From: Ruminococcus sp.
GTDB lineage: Bacteria; Bacillota; Clostridia; Oscillospirales; Ruminococcaceae
Assembly (NCBI GenBank): GCA_016290875.1
Contig: JAEEVL010000008.1
Location: forward strand, 57,053-121,052
Reading direction: 5' to 3'
Length of the DNA stretch: 64,000 bases
Shown here piece after piece: positions 25,126-34,796 of this stretch. The translations under genes and the position numbers were made by a program. The notes under the pieces are model-generated. The model was not told the DNA's origin. It saw only the letters and a list, made by a program, of their open reading frames with translations, and ran no database searches. Each line of letters starts with the position of its first letter. Within the stretch, counting starts at the first letter, position 1.

Positions 25126-27171
25126 ATGAAGCGAAAAATGATTTTAGCTGCGGTAGCATATATGGCGGGATTATTTTTCGCTTCGTTTTTTACCGGAACG
25201 TTCTCGCTGTTGTTGCTTATACTGGCTGCAGCGGCGGTGTTCCTTATCGGACGTTACTGCGGAATGGTGCGCCGTGACTTTGTGATAGCCGGAGCGTGCT
25301 TTACTGCCGCGGCTGTTTCATTCGGTCTGTATACGACATTCAGCTATAACAGGATAATCGCATATGATGGGCAGGCAGGCTCTTTCCGCGGAACCGTCAC
25401 ATCTGTTAAGGAATACAGCGGCGGAAAGACTGTTTATACCCTGAAAGGCAGGATAGACGGAAAACGTTCAGCAAAGCTGAGGTTCTACACCGATGATATC
25501 GACGCTGAGTACGGCGATAATATCACAATTGATAGCTGCACATTCAGCATACCGCGTGGAGATTATCTCTACGACCAGGGAGCGCGTCTGCGTTCGGACG
25601 GCGTATTCCTCGAAGCTGAGAACGCTGACGGCATACTTCTTGAAAAGAGCAGCGGTCATAAGATAAGACGACGCATAATAGCTTACAGACAGCGTATGTG
25701 TGAGGAGTTTCGCAGAGAAATGGGAACTGATGCCGGAGACCTCCTTGCAGGCATGGTCTTCGGAAAATCATCGGAGCTTAGCTCGGATGTCAGGACTTCG
25801 TTTACAAGGTGCGGTATTGCTCACATACTCGCAGTATCGGGACTTCATGTCTCGATAGCAGCCCTCTTGCTTATGGAGCTGCTGAAAAAGCTTCGTATGC
25901 ACCGTTTGGCAGCATACGGCATAATGAACGTATTTCTTGTGTTGTTGATACTTATGGCGGATTCGCCGGTATCAGCGATAAGAGCCGTAATAATGCTGGA
26001 TATGGTCTATGCGGCAGAACTCTTCCGGAGACAGAACGACACGTTCACGTCTCTTGCGGCAGCGGTGCTGATAATATGTATATTCGATCCCTATATCATA
26101 TACAGCAGCGGATTTATGCTGTCGGTCGGTGGAACATTCGGTATCGGAGTGTTTGCACCGTATATGACGAAAGGTATTGACCGGAGCAGTATCGTAGGAA
26201 GTATACTTTCCGCGTTTCTGACAATGCTCTGCACGATGCTTTGCATACTGCCGCTGAGCTTGCTTTACTTTGACGGTACTTCTCTGATGTCACCTGTCAC
26301 CAATCTTGTGATAGTGCCTTTCTGCGGAGTCCTGCTTGTGACAGGTATAATATATGTTTTCACCGGCGGATACATCTCGCTGCTGATACCGGCAAAGTAT
26401 GCGGCAGAGACTGTCCTTGACCTGACAGAAAGGCTTTCACGAACCGGAGCTGCATATTTCTCAGCCGGAAGCGACAGTATTATAAGGCTTGCATTTCTGC
26501 TTGCTGGGGCGGTAGCGATGACTCAGCTTATTCTGCGTTCAAGGAGGGTGACTGCGTGGGCGGCGGCATTCGGATGCGCTGTACTGTTCCTCGGTTCGGC
26601 AGTAAACAGCCGCACAGCATATGACAGTTTCAGAGTAGCCGTTCTCGGTAAAGGTAACAATGCAGCTGTCGTTGTGACATACAAAGGCAGAGCTGATGTC
26701 ATAGACCTCAGCGGCAGCAGCAGTTCGCCTGATTATGTCAGTAAATACCTTACAAGCAACAATATGAGCCATGCTGATATACTTGTGCTCACAGATAATG
26801 TCCAGGCGCAGTATTCAGCCTATATGGCTGTATTTGACCGTATAGATACCGGAGAATGCTTTGCTGCAGGTGATACGCCTGTGTACGGCAGTCATGATAC
26901 CTCACTTTTCGGAGAGGACGGTTATGCCTACAGTACAGGAGATTATTATGCCGCATATAAAAACGGCGTACTTACCGTCAGATACGGCGGTTCTGCAGTG
27001 AGTTTTGCTGAATCCGGTGCTCAGACTGAGGATACAGAAGGAATGTGTGTATACTACGGAACTTCTCCCGTTAAAACTGAAAATGAAGAAACATTGTATC
27101 TTTCCGACTACGGTAATTGTTTCGTGATAACCCTCAACTATGACGGAGGGCATAAGATAAGGAGGCTGTAA
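25126..27171 (+). CDS. ComEC/Rec2-like membrane protein with a degenerate metallo-beta-lactamase domain
   Basis: DNA-uptake channel family, 681 residues. Order: short membrane anchors (residues 1-60), the soluble DUF4131 region (about 65-185), the Competence membrane domain (about 200-470, including HILAVSGLHVSI), then a C-terminal domain from about residue 500. That last domain should carry HxHxDH of a metal nuclease, but the corresponding stretch reads LVLTDNVQAQYSAY with no histidines. Channel function may remain while nuclease function is probably lost. The stop overlaps holA (TAATG). Confidence 0.85.
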   Translation: MKRKMILAAVAYMAGLFFASFFTGTFSLLLLILAAAAVFLIGRYCGMVRRDFVIAGACFTAAAVSFGLYTTFSYNRIIAYDGQAGSFRGTVTSVKEYSGGKTVYTLKGRIDGKRSAKLRFYTDDIDAEYGDNITIDSCTFSIPRGDYLYDQGARLRSDGVFLEAENADGILLEKSSGHKIRRRIIAYRQRMCEEFRREMGTDAGDLLAGMVFGKSSELSSDVRTSFTRCGIAHILAVSGLHVSIAALLLMELLKKLRMHRLAAYGIMNVFLVLLILMADSPVSAIRAVIMLDMVYAAELFRRQNDTFTSLAAAVLIICIFDPYIIYSSGFMLSVGGTFGIGVFAPYMTKGIDRSSIVGSILSAFLTMLCTMLCILPLSLLYFDGTSLMSPVTNLVIVPFCGVLLVTGIIYVFTGGYISLLIPAKYAAETVLDLTERLSRTGAAYFSAGSDSIIRLAFLLAGAVAMTQLILRSRRVTAWAAAFGCAVLFLGSAVNSRTAYDSFRVAVLGKGNNAAVVVTYKGRADVIDLSGSSSSPDYVSKYLTSNNMSHADILVLTDNVQAQYSAYMAVFDRIDTGECFAAGDTPVYGSHDTSLFGEDGYAYSTGDYYAAYKNGVLTVRYGGSAVSFAESGAQTEDTEGMCVYYGTSPVKTENEETLYLSDYGNCFVITLNYDGGHKIRRL

Positions 27172-28253
27172 TGCCATATACTGAACCTAAAGCGGTCACA
27201 GCCGCTCTTAAAAAGGGTGAAATATCTAATCTCTATTACATCTACGGACAGAATGTCACAGAGGTTGAAAAGCTCACCAAGCGCATAATAAAGGCAGCAG
27301 TCGGTGACAATGAAGAATTCGCGCTCACACGTCTGAACGGAAAGGAGCTCGATTTCTCCGAGTTTTTTGATACCGTTCAGATGATGCCTATGATGTCGGA
27401 CTACAACTGTATACTTGTGAATGACTACAACTGCGAGCGTCCGAGAGACGATATGCGCGGACAGAGCAGTGAGGATTACAACAAGAAACTTGTTGAGATA
27501 CTCAAGGATATACCGCCGATGACGGTCATTATATTCAATGTTACAGGTTTTGAAGTCAAGACGAAATATGACAGGAAGAGCAACAGCCGCGTTATCTCGG
27601 ACAAGAACAAGAAGCTGGGGAATATAGCAGCCAAGAATGGAATGGCTGTCGAGTGTGTCGTAAGGACTCCTGCTGATATGGCAAAGGACATAGCAGCTTC
27701 TGTCTCAGCGAGGGGCGGTTCAATATCTATCCCAAATGCAAAGGAAATAGCTGAGCGCTGTCTTTCTGATACGCTTGCGATAAAGAATGAGGTCGACAAA
27801 CTCTGTGCCTATGCAAATGGCAGGGAGATAACAGCTGATATGATAGAGCTTCTTGTACACCGTCAGAGTGGTGTTACTGTGTTCAAGCTCGCAGACGCTG
27901 TTGCGGCTTTCCGTCGTGATGAAGCGTTCAGAGCACTTGATGAGCTCATGGCAGACAAGAACAACCGCGGTTCTGTCCTCGGAAATATAACAACTTCATT
28001 CATAGATATGTACCGTGCCGCAGCAGCCAAAACTTCAAGGCGCACAACAGCTGATATGAAGAATGATTTCGGCTATGTATGGGCTTTCAAGGTTGATAAC
28101 GCTTTCAGAGACAGCTCGCGTATGAGTATAAAGCGACTCAGAGCTTGTCTCGGGATACTGCGAGATACTTCGGTGTATCTGAATTCAACTTCAACTGATG
28201 AAAAGACCGTTCTTGAGGAAATGGTCACAAAAATGCTTATGACAAAAAACTGA
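27171..28253 (+). CDS. holA: DNA polymerase III delta subunit
   Basis: Clamp-loader subunit, 360 residues. N-terminal YYIYGQNVTEVEKLTKRI is the usual family start; the AAA+ fold lacks a working Walker A, as expected for delta. The comEC-holA order is standard in Bacillota. The start shares one base with the comEC stop. Confidence 0.92.
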   Translation: MPYTEPKAVTAALKKGEISNLYYIYGQNVTEVEKLTKRIIKAAVGDNEEFALTRLNGKELDFSEFFDTVQMMPMMSDYNCILVNDYNCERPRDDMRGQSSEDYNKKLVEILKDIPPMTVIIFNVTGFEVKTKYDRKSNSRVISDKNKKLGNIAAKNGMAVECVVRTPADMAKDIAASVSARGGSISIPNAKEIAERCLSDTLAIKNEVDKLCAYANGREITADMIELLVHRQSGVTVFKLADAVAAFRRDEAFRALDELMADKNNRGSVLGNITTSFIDMYRAAAAKTSRRTTADMKNDFGYVWAFKVDNAFRDSSRMSIKRLRACLGILRDTSVYLNSTSTDEKTVLEEMVTKMLMTKN

Positions 28254-28287
28254 CTGCCTTACTGACAGCCCGGGAAAGGAGAACGCG

Positions 28288-28887
28288 ATGATACAGATAG
28301 ATGAAGCAATAATCGTTGAAGGAAAGTACGATAAAATAAAGCTTTCTTCGATAGTGAAAGCAGTAATAATAGTGACTAACGGCTTCGGCATATTCAAGGA
28401 CAAGGAAAAGCTCGAGCTGATACGCTACTATGCGCGTAAGACAGGCATAATCATACTCACCGATTCGGACAGTGCAGGCAGAAAGATACGCGGATACATT
28501 CGCGGAGCAGTAGGTGAGGGCAGCATAAAGAACGTATATATCCCGGATATATTCGGCAAGGAAAAACGCAAGGAAAAGCCTTCTGCCGAGGGTAAGCTCG
28601 GAGTTGAGGGCATAGATGTGAGAACTATCGAGGAAGCGTTCAGAAAAGCAGGTATAACAAGCTCGGGAAGCGCTTCTCGAAACGATATAACGAAGATGAC
28701 TCTGTTCGAGCTCGGACTGAGCGGCGGACCTGAGAGCAGTATGCTCCGCAAAAAGCTCCAGAAAAAGCTCGGACTTCCCGAGCTTATGTCGGCAACAGCA
28801 CTCGTTGAGGTGCTTTGCACGATGATGGATGCACAGGAGCTTGCCGGTCATGTAGCCGCACTCAAGGAGGACGGCAATGATATATAG
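28288..28887 (+). CDS. rnmV: Ribonuclease M5 (5S rRNA maturation)
   Basis: Toprim-domain endonuclease of 199 residues that trims 5S rRNA precursors. Toprim residues: IVEGKYDKIKL with the catalytic glutamate near residue 11, and LTDSDSAGRKIRGYIRG with the DxD near residue 57. In Bacillus it is beside ksgA; here it follows holA. The end overlaps the MBOAT start by 11 bases. Confidence 0.92.
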   Translation: MIQIDEAIIVEGKYDKIKLSSIVKAVIIVTNGFGIFKDKEKLELIRYYARKTGIIILTDSDSAGRKIRGYIRGAVGEGSIKNVYIPDIFGKEKRKEKPSAEGKLGVEGIDVRTIEEAFRKAGITSSGSASRNDITKMTLFELGLSGGPESSMLRKKLQKKLGLPELMSATALVEVLCTMMDAQELAGHVAALKEDGNDI

Positions 28888-30253
28888 CAGTCTTCTTTTT
28901 ATATACGGTTTTCTGCCGCTTTCTCTTCTGGTTTATTATCTGATGCCAAGAAAAGCACAAACGCCGGCTTTACTCGCTATGAGCGTGATATTCTGCGGAC
29001 TGTTCGGACTGCGTTACCTTGTGTTTGTATCTGCATACGCTCTGATAAACTACGGGGCGGCAGGACTGATAAGCCGTTACCGTGGAAAGAACGAAATGGC
29101 TTCGGCGGTATTTGCGATAGGTGTTTCGTTCGATATTATCTCGGTATTTGTGTTCAGGACGGAGCTGTTTTCTCCGCTGAGGAGCGCATTCGGTTTTCCT
29201 GAACGATTCTTTCCGATAGGCATATCATTTATGGCTCTGTCGGCGATAGGAACTCTTATAGACATTTACAGCGGAAAGGAAGAAGCTGACAGCGATATAG
29301 TGCGGTTCTCACTTTACTTTCTGTTCTTTCCGCGTCTTATTATGGGACCGGTGCTGCGTTACCGGAGTTTTGTCAAAGTACTCGAAAGCCGCAGGTCAGA
29401 GCTTGATGAGATAGGTGTAGGACTTACGATATTCGTAAAAGGCCTTTCCAAGAAGGTCATTGCGGCGGATACGCTTTATATTCTGTATGAAGCCGTAAGG
29501 AGCACTGATGTACAGGATATGTCGATACTCACAGCATGGCTTGGTATCATCGCATATATGCTCTGTCTGTACTTTACTCTGTCCGGACTGTCAGATATGG
29601 GTATCGGAGCAGGCTACTGTTTCGGAATGCGTATGCCGCAGAGCTTCAACTATCCGCTTTTCAGCAGCAGGATACGCTATTTTGGCGCAGGATGGCACAT
29701 ACAGACCGTACAGTGGATGAGAAGATACGTCACAAAGCCCTTGTATTCGCACTTTAACGGAAGGATAGTCCGCCGTCTGCTCTTTATATGTGTATGGGCG
29801 ATATTCGGTTTCTGGTATACCTTCAGTCTGAACGGACTGATGTGGGGAGTCTTCATCGGCACAGCTATCACGATAGAGAGCCGTATCAACCGCGGCAAAA
29901 TAATAGATTCGACAGGTATCATATACACAGGGATAGTCGTTATGATGAGCGGAGCTCTTCTTTCAGGCGAGGACGCGGTATACTCTTTCCGTTATCTGCT
30001 CGCTATGGCAGGCAGCGGAAGCATCGCTGACAAGTTCTCATTCTATCTTGTCAAGTCCTATATCGTAATACTCCTGATATGTATGTACGCTTCGACCAAC
30101 CTGTTCAGAAATATGATGGTGCGTTCGGGAAAGAACCGCATCAGGATCGCATTTGCGGCGATATCGCCTTTAGTCGTACTGGCTGCACTCATACTGTGTA
30201 CAGCGCTGATGATGTACAGCGGCGATTCCGGTATGATATTGATGAAACTGTAA
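28877..30253 (+). CDS. MBOAT family (AlgI-like) protein, probable catalytic histidine missing
   Basis: Polytopic membrane protein of 458 residues in the family of AlgI, PatA and DltB, which move acyl groups to extracytoplasmic polymers. The conserved WHIQTVQWMRRYV (compare WHISLS in relatives) is near residue 275. The region that should read WHG reads FWYT near residue 314, and the later HG of the same motif reads IG. The protein is followed 13 bases later by an AlgJ-like partner, the normal pairing. Family membership is clear; activity is doubtful. Confidence 0.85.
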   Translation: MIYSSLLFIYGFLPLSLLVYYLMPRKAQTPALLAMSVIFCGLFGLRYLVFVSAYALINYGAAGLISRYRGKNEMASAVFAIGVSFDIISVFVFRTELFSPLRSAFGFPERFFPIGISFMALSAIGTLIDIYSGKEEADSDIVRFSLYFLFFPRLIMGPVLRYRSFVKVLESRRSELDEIGVGLTIFVKGLSKKVIAADTLYILYEAVRSTDVQDMSILTAWLGIIAYMLCLYFTLSGLSDMGIGAGYCFGMRMPQSFNYPLFSSRIRYFGAGWHIQTVQWMRRYVTKPLYSHFNGRIVRRLLFICVWAIFGFWYTFSLNGLMWGVFIGTAITIESRINRGKIIDSTGIIYTGIVVMMSGALLSGEDAVYSFRYLLAMAGSGSIADKFSFYLVKSYIVILLICMYASTNLFRNMMVRSGKNRIRIAFAAISPLVVLAALILCTALMMYSGDSGMILMKL

Positions 30254-30266
30254 AGGGGGCGGAGAA

Positions 30267-31397
30267 ATGACAAAGCTGACAAGCAAGATAACAGCTGTAC
30301 TCATACTTGTGTTCATAGGTGTGTGTATGGTGTTTGGTATGTTCGGAAACAAAAAACTCCGCTCGTCCGATGAGAACAGGGAACTCAGCAAGCGGCCTGC
30401 TTTGAGCCGGTCTTCGCTTATCGACGGAGAATTTGCTGAGATGCTCGGTTCATATACGGCAGACCATTTTCCGCTCAGGACAAACTGGCTGAAGCTCAAC
30501 TCAAAACTGCTAGAGGAGACAGGTGAAGGGATAGTTAACGGTGTTTATGTTGCTGACGATATACTCCTGGATGCGGATACATCGCGCCGGGCTTCGTCGG
30601 GAAGCTGTGTAGCGGAGATAAACCGTTTTGCGCGTGATTACGGCGGAGCAGTATACGTCGTGGCAGTACCGACATCTTCCGGCGTTTACAGGGAACGTCT
30701 CCCGGAGCACCTTGATGTTTACCGTGAGAGTCAGCAGATAAGTGATTTCTACGACAGACTTAACAAGGATATAAAGAGAATAGATGCATATAATATCTTA
30801 AAGATGCTCAATGATAACTACATCTACTACCGCAGTGACACTAAGTGGACGAGCTACGGAGCATACTGTGTTTACCGAACAGTTATACAGAAGCTTGGTT
30901 TCCTTCCGACCACTTTCGACAAATATTCAATAAGACACGTGACCTCAGACTTCCGCGGCAACCTCTACAACAGAAGCCTCTGTACATCTGTGAAGCCCGA
31001 TATAATGGACTTCTACTACTGCAATGAGGGTGCGGAGGTAGTCAGCTGCACAGGTATCTACAACAGCGGAAAGATAGTCGACAAGCGTATCTATGACGAT
31101 CAACAGCTTGATTCTGATTATGTTTACAGCGCTTATCTCGGAGAAGAAGTTCCGCTCCTGAAGATAAAGACTTCGGTCAACAACGAACGAAAACTGCTCG
31201 TGATAAAGGACAGTTATGCGGATTGTTTCATACCGTTCCTCACTCAGCATTACAGCGAGATAGATGTTATCACGCCAGAGCTTCTCGAAGGCTCTGCATC
31301 AAGTTTTGTTGATTTCGGAGACTATGAACAGACGCTTTTCCTGTTCGGTATCGAAAACCTCAGCGACAGCAGCATATTCGCTGCACTCAACCGATAA
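30267..31397 (+). CDS. AlgJ/DHHW-family partner of the MBOAT protein
   Basis: A 376-residue protein with an N-terminal anchor (residues 9-27) and an extracytoplasmic SGNH-hydrolase-like domain. LIDGEFAEMLGSYTADHFPLR and the C-terminal LVIKDSYADCF are typical of the DHHW family that works with MBOAT proteins. The serine in KDSYA is present, but the motif that should be DHHW/DTHW reads DTKW near residue 192, so the histidine of the triad is missing. It forms an operon with the MBOAT gene. Confidence 0.83.
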   Translation: MTKLTSKITAVLILVFIGVCMVFGMFGNKKLRSSDENRELSKRPALSRSSLIDGEFAEMLGSYTADHFPLRTNWLKLNSKLLEETGEGIVNGVYVADDILLDADTSRRASSGSCVAEINRFARDYGGAVYVVAVPTSSGVYRERLPEHLDVYRESQQISDFYDRLNKDIKRIDAYNILKMLNDNYIYYRSDTKWTSYGAYCVYRTVIQKLGFLPTTFDKYSIRHVTSDFRGNLYNRSLCTSVKPDIMDFYYCNEGAEVVSCTGIYNSGKIVDKRIYDDQQLDSDYVYSAYLGEEVPLLKIKTSVNNERKLLVIKDSYADCFIPFLTQHYSEIDVITPELLEGSASSFVDFGDYEQTLFLFGIENLSDSSIFAALNR

Positions 31398-31413
31398 TGA
31401 AAGGATGATTAAA

Positions 31414-32181
31414 ATGAAGGCACTTATCACAGGCGCGACCTCCGGTATCGGAAAAAGCATAGCACGTTCTCTCAGCAGACGCGGCTGGGAGCTTATCCTC
31501 ACAGGAAGGAACGAAGATGTTCTGAAGGAACTCCAGCAGGAGCTCGGCAATACTGAGATCATTGTAGCAGATCTTGCCGAGCGAAGCGATGTGTTCAAGG
31601 TATACGGCTTCTGCCATGAAAAGAACGTAGATATGCTCGTCAACAATGCAGGCTATGGCATATTCGGAAAATTCGACGAGACCGATCTCGAGGACGAGCT
31701 GAATATGATCAACGTCAACATCACAGCACTGCACATACTCACAAAGCTCTTCCTGCGCGATTTCAAGAAGCGCGACAGCGGTATCATCCTCAACGTCGCA
31801 TCAGTCGCAGGCTTCATGACAGGACCGCTCCTTTCGTCATACTATGCTTCAAAGAACTACGTTCTCAGGCTCTCGCTTGCAATATACGAGGAGCTCCGCA
31901 GAGCTAAGTCAAATGTCAGCATAACAGTGCTCTGTCCCGGACCTGTCGATACCAACTTCAACAACAGAGCCGGAGTTACATTCAGCGCAAAGCCGGTTTC
32001 ACCTGAGTATGTGGCTGAATACGCTATAAAGAAAGCTCTTACTCACAAGCTGTTTGCTATCCCCGGACTTGCAATTAAAGCCTGTGCGATAGGACAGCGC
32101 TTCATACCGCACAAACTGCTTTCAGCCGTGACATACAACGTTCAGAAGGCCAAGGACAGAACAGGCGGAGACAAGCAATGA
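31414..32181 (+). CDS. Short-chain dehydrogenase/reductase
   Basis: NAD(P)-dependent oxidoreductase of 255 residues. The cofactor motif TGATSGIGKS is at residues 6-15, NNAG at about 80-83, the catalytic serine in NVASVAG, and YxxxK as YYASK near residue 150. The start at 31414 has AAAGGA upstream; the frame is open much earlier but those residues overlap the previous gene. Substrate unknown; Bacillota members of this branch (YqjQ-like) are uncharacterised. Confidence 0.88.
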   Translation: MKALITGATSGIGKSIARSLSRRGWELILTGRNEDVLKELQQELGNTEIIVADLAERSDVFKVYGFCHEKNVDMLVNNAGYGIFGKFDETDLEDELNMINVNITALHILTKLFLRDFKKRDSGIILNVASVAGFMTGPLLSSYYASKNYVLRLSLAIYEELRRAKSNVSITVLCPGPVDTNFNNRAGVTFSAKPVSPEYVAEYAIKKALTHKLFAIPGLAIKACAIGQRFIPHKLLSAVTYNVQKAKDRTGGDKQ

Positions 32182-32717
32182 GGGACATAAGCTACCGCGT
32201 CGCACTCGGAGGCATAGTTTCTGCATTATGCCTTGTGACGATGTTTCTTGCGGGAGTTCTTCCGGCATTATACATCGTACTGCCGATGATAGCCGGAGTC
32301 CTTATGATGATAATAGCGGAGGAGGTCAGCAAGAGCTGGGCTCTGCTGACCTACATCGCCGTGAGCATACTGGCGATGTTCATAACCTTCGATAAGGAAG
32401 CCGCGCTGCTGTTCATACTCATCTTCGGACACTATCCGATACTGCGGCTGTATACCGAAAAAATGCCGCTGAAATGGCTGCGCAGGCTGGTGCGTATGCT
32501 CATATTCAATGTCTGTGTTATAACCTATTTCTATGTGACCGTTTATATATTCGGACTCGACGAGATGCTCGAGGAATTCGATGACTACGGCAGGTACGGT
32601 GCCTATATAATGCTGGGTATGGCTAATATCATATTTGTTCTGTATGACCTTAATCTTGACAATATACACCGCAGATACAAGAAAAAGCTTGCCGTCAAGC
32701 TCAGAAAAAACAGATGA
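32178..32717 (+). CDS. Membrane protein of unknown function
   Basis: A 179-residue protein with five or six hydrophobic segments, the first near residues 8-30, and a basic tail (RRYKKKLAVKLRKNR). It overlaps the SDR stop by 4 bases, so the two are translationally coupled. The compact hydrophobic N-terminal half resembles substrate-binding S components of ECF transporters in outline only. I recognise no family motif. Confidence 0.7.
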   Translation: MRDISYRVALGGIVSALCLVTMFLAGVLPALYIVLPMIAGVLMMIIAEEVSKSWALLTYIAVSILAMFITFDKEAALLFILIFGHYPILRLYTEKMPLKWLRRLVRMLIFNVCVITYFYVTVYIFGLDEMLEEFDDYGRYGAYIMLGMANIIFVLYDLNLDNIHRRYKKKLAVKLRKNR

Positions 32718-32755
32718 CCGCACGATCTCCGTTCAAGAGATGTGCGGCCATTTTA
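32718..32755 (+). terminator. Terminator between convergent genes
   Basis: CCGCAC-g-ATCT (32718-32728) pairs with AGAT-GTGCGG (32738-32747) with one bulged G, followed by TTTTATTT. It starts at the base after the stop codon and separates the + strand genes from the converging Gfo/Idh gene. Confidence 0.78.
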
Positions 32756-32768
32756 TTTGTTTTGGTCA

Positions 32769-33749
32769 TTATTCTCCGGGGTATCTTAGTCCCCAGTCTT
32801 TTCGGCACTTGTCCATTATCTTCATAACTGCAAGAGTGCCGGAATGAGGCACGAGCGGACTTTCAGTCAGACCGTCTTCGAGACAGTTCTGAGCTTCGAT
32901 TATCTCATATTCATATCCGTTTATCATAACAGGGAGCACCGACTTTTCTATCTCCATGCCATCACGGTCAAAGAGCGTCACTTCGTCGGAGCAGTGGAAC
33001 CATTCGCCGAATACTATCATACCTTTTTCGCCTGATATTAGAGCTTTGTTGGAGCACTCCATCTCAAAGCCTGACTGGAGCACAGCTGTACTGTCGTCGT
33101 ATCTAAGGGTAATGCTGTTGCTCATATCGACTCCGTAAACGATATTTGCGGAGCTTATTATTTCGTCCGGTGTATCACCGAGTATATCAGCAGCGAAGGT
33201 TATTGGGTAGACTCCCACATCGAGGAGTGCACCGCCGCCGCATTCGGGTGAAAACAGACGGTCGTCCTTGTTATACGGAACAGAACAGCAGAAATCTGCC
33301 TTGACATATTTGACTCTGCCGATACGTCCGCTGCGTATCCAGTCGAGAGCCTTGAGGTATGACGGACGACACTTCATCCACATAGCCTCCATAAAGAAAA
33401 CGCCATTGTTTTTTGCGGCGGCGAGCATTTCTTCCAGCTGCGCTGTGTTGAGTGAAATGCTCTTTTCGCAGAGGACATTTCTGCCGTGTGTGATACACAG
33501 CATTGAATCTGCGTAATGACTTGCCATAGGAGTTGCGATATATACGATGTCTACATTGTTGTCAGAGGCGAGCTCATCGTAGCTTCCATAGCTTTTTTCA
33601 AAATCGAATTCAGCGGCGAAAGCGGCTGCTTTGTCTGTGCTGCGTGAAGCGACAGCGTAGAGCTCAGCGTTGGGAGAACCTTTAAGTGCTTCGGCAAAGG
33701 AACGGGCTATCCTGCCTGTCCCGATGATGCCCCAGCGATAGTTTTTCAT
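32769..33749 (-). CDS. Gfo/Idh/MocA family oxidoreductase
   Basis: NAD(P)-dependent sugar or polyol dehydrogenase, 326 residues. The Rossmann motif GIIGTGRIA is at residues 7-15, and the family signature CEKSIS lies near residue 95, with the catalytic lysine. A C-terminal substrate domain follows. It has its own promoter and ribosome site (GGAGGTG). The substrate cannot be inferred. Confidence 0.9.
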   Translation of the reverse strand: MKNYRWGIIGTGRIARSFAEALKGSPNAELYAVASRSTDKAAAFAAEFDFEKSYGSYDELASDNNVDIVYIATPMASHYADSMLCITHGRNVLCEKSISLNTAQLEEMLAAAKNNGVFFMEAMWMKCRPSYLKALDWIRSGRIGRVKYVKADFCCSVPYNKDDRLFSPECGGGALLDVGVYPITFAADILGDTPDEIISSANIVYGVDMSNSITLRYDDSTAVLQSGFEMECSNKALISGEKGMIVFGEWFHCSDEVTLFDRDGMEIEKSVLPVMINGYEYEIIEAQNCLEDGLTESPLVPHSGTLAVMKIMDKCRKDWGLRYPGE

Positions 33750-33776
33750 AGTAGTGCACCTCCGGATTTTTTTCTA

Positions 33777-33805
33777 ATTATAGCATACGTCCTTTGAAAT
33801 AGCAA
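33777..33805 (-). promoter_or_regulatory. Promoter of the Gfo/Idh gene
   Basis: Read on the - strand, TTGCTA (33805-33800) and TATAAT (33782-33777) are 17 bases apart, 28 bases before the start codon. Confidence 0.72.
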
Positions 33806-33815
33806 TACTTGGAAA

Positions 33816-33849
33816 ACAAAAAGATGAGAGCCGTAAAAGCTCTCATCTT
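33816..33849 (-). terminator. Terminator of the metE-metF unit
   Basis: An 11-bp perfect stem (AAGATGAGAGC / GCTCTCATCTT) is followed on the - strand by TTTTTG. It stands 66 bases after the metF stop and separates met genes from the oxidoreductase. Confidence 0.88.
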
Positions 33850-33914
33850 AATACATTTCTGCGATTATTGTTTTTTATCAGTAATGCTGCTTGACAAGGA
33901 GGTGCAGAAATGCG

Positions 33915-34796
33915 TTATGCGCGTGCACAGGATGTGACAGTTATAAGGCTCTGTACTGCATCATAAATCCTGTGGGCGATGTAAGGGTTATTCATTGTGT
34001 AGAGGTGTATACCGTCAACTCCCTCAGCGATGAGGTCAGTTATCTGATCAATAGCATATGCGATACCGGCATCGCGGAGAGCTGTCTCGTTGTGCTCATA
34101 TTTTTCAAGGACGCGAACGAATTTCTTAGGTAGTTCAACACCGCAGAGCTTCACCATACGCTCTATCTGACGTTTGTTTGTGACAGGCATGATACCTGCT
34201 TCGATAGGAGCGTCGATACCAGCGATATGAGCCTTTTCGTAGAAATCGTAGAAGTAGCTGTTGTCAAGAAAAAGTTGTGTTATGAGGTGGTCTGCACCGC
34301 AATCCACCTTGTATTTAAGCCATTTCAGGTCATCGACAGCATTTGTGCTCTCGGGATGTATCTCCGGGTAACAGGCAGCTATGACGTTGAGGTCGTAGTT
34401 GTCCTTTATGAACCTGATAAGGTCACTTGCGTGGCGGAAGTCTCCCGAAGCCGGAGCGTCGGAGCTTCTGTCACCGCGCAGAGCAAGGATATTTTCGATG
34501 CCGTGTTCCTGCATACTATCAAGTATAGCAGCAGCTTGTTCTTTTGTCATATCTATGCACGGCATATGAGCAACGCTCTCCACGCCATACTTATCCTGTA
34601 TGTCGGAAGCTATCTGTATAGTCTTGCATCCGTTTTTGCCACCGCCTGCGCCGTATGTAACGCTTATGAAATCAGGTGAAATATCGGATAGCTCCTCGAG
34701 TGTGTTGTATATTACGCTTTCATCAGCGTCAGGCTTGGGAGGAAATACCTCTAGCGAAAACACAGTCTTTTCTTCAAATAACTCAGCAGTTTTCAT
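33915..34796 (-). CDS. metF: Methylenetetrahydrofolate reductase
   Basis: Flavoenzyme that makes 5-methyltetrahydrofolate, the methyl donor for MetE. The 293 residues begin with [13 protein letters not shown], whose glutamate is catalytic, and contain VTYGAGG near residue 47 and LALRGD near residue 104. The start overlaps the end of metE by 14 bases, so the two products are made together. Confidence 0.95.
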   Translation of the reverse strand: MKTAELFEEKTVFSLEVFPPKPDADESVIYNTLEELSDISPDFISVTYGAGGGKNGCKTIQIASDIQDKYGVESVAHMPCIDMTKEQAAAILDSMQEHGIENILALRGDRSSDAPASGDFRHASDLIRFIKDNYDLNVIAACYPEIHPESTNAVDDLKWLKYKVDCGADHLITQLFLDNSYFYDFYEKAHIAGIDAPIEAGIMPVTNKRQIERMVKLCGVELPKKFVRVLEKYEHNETALRDAGIAYAIDQITDLIAEGVDGIHLYTMNNPYIAHRIYDAVQSLITVTSCARA

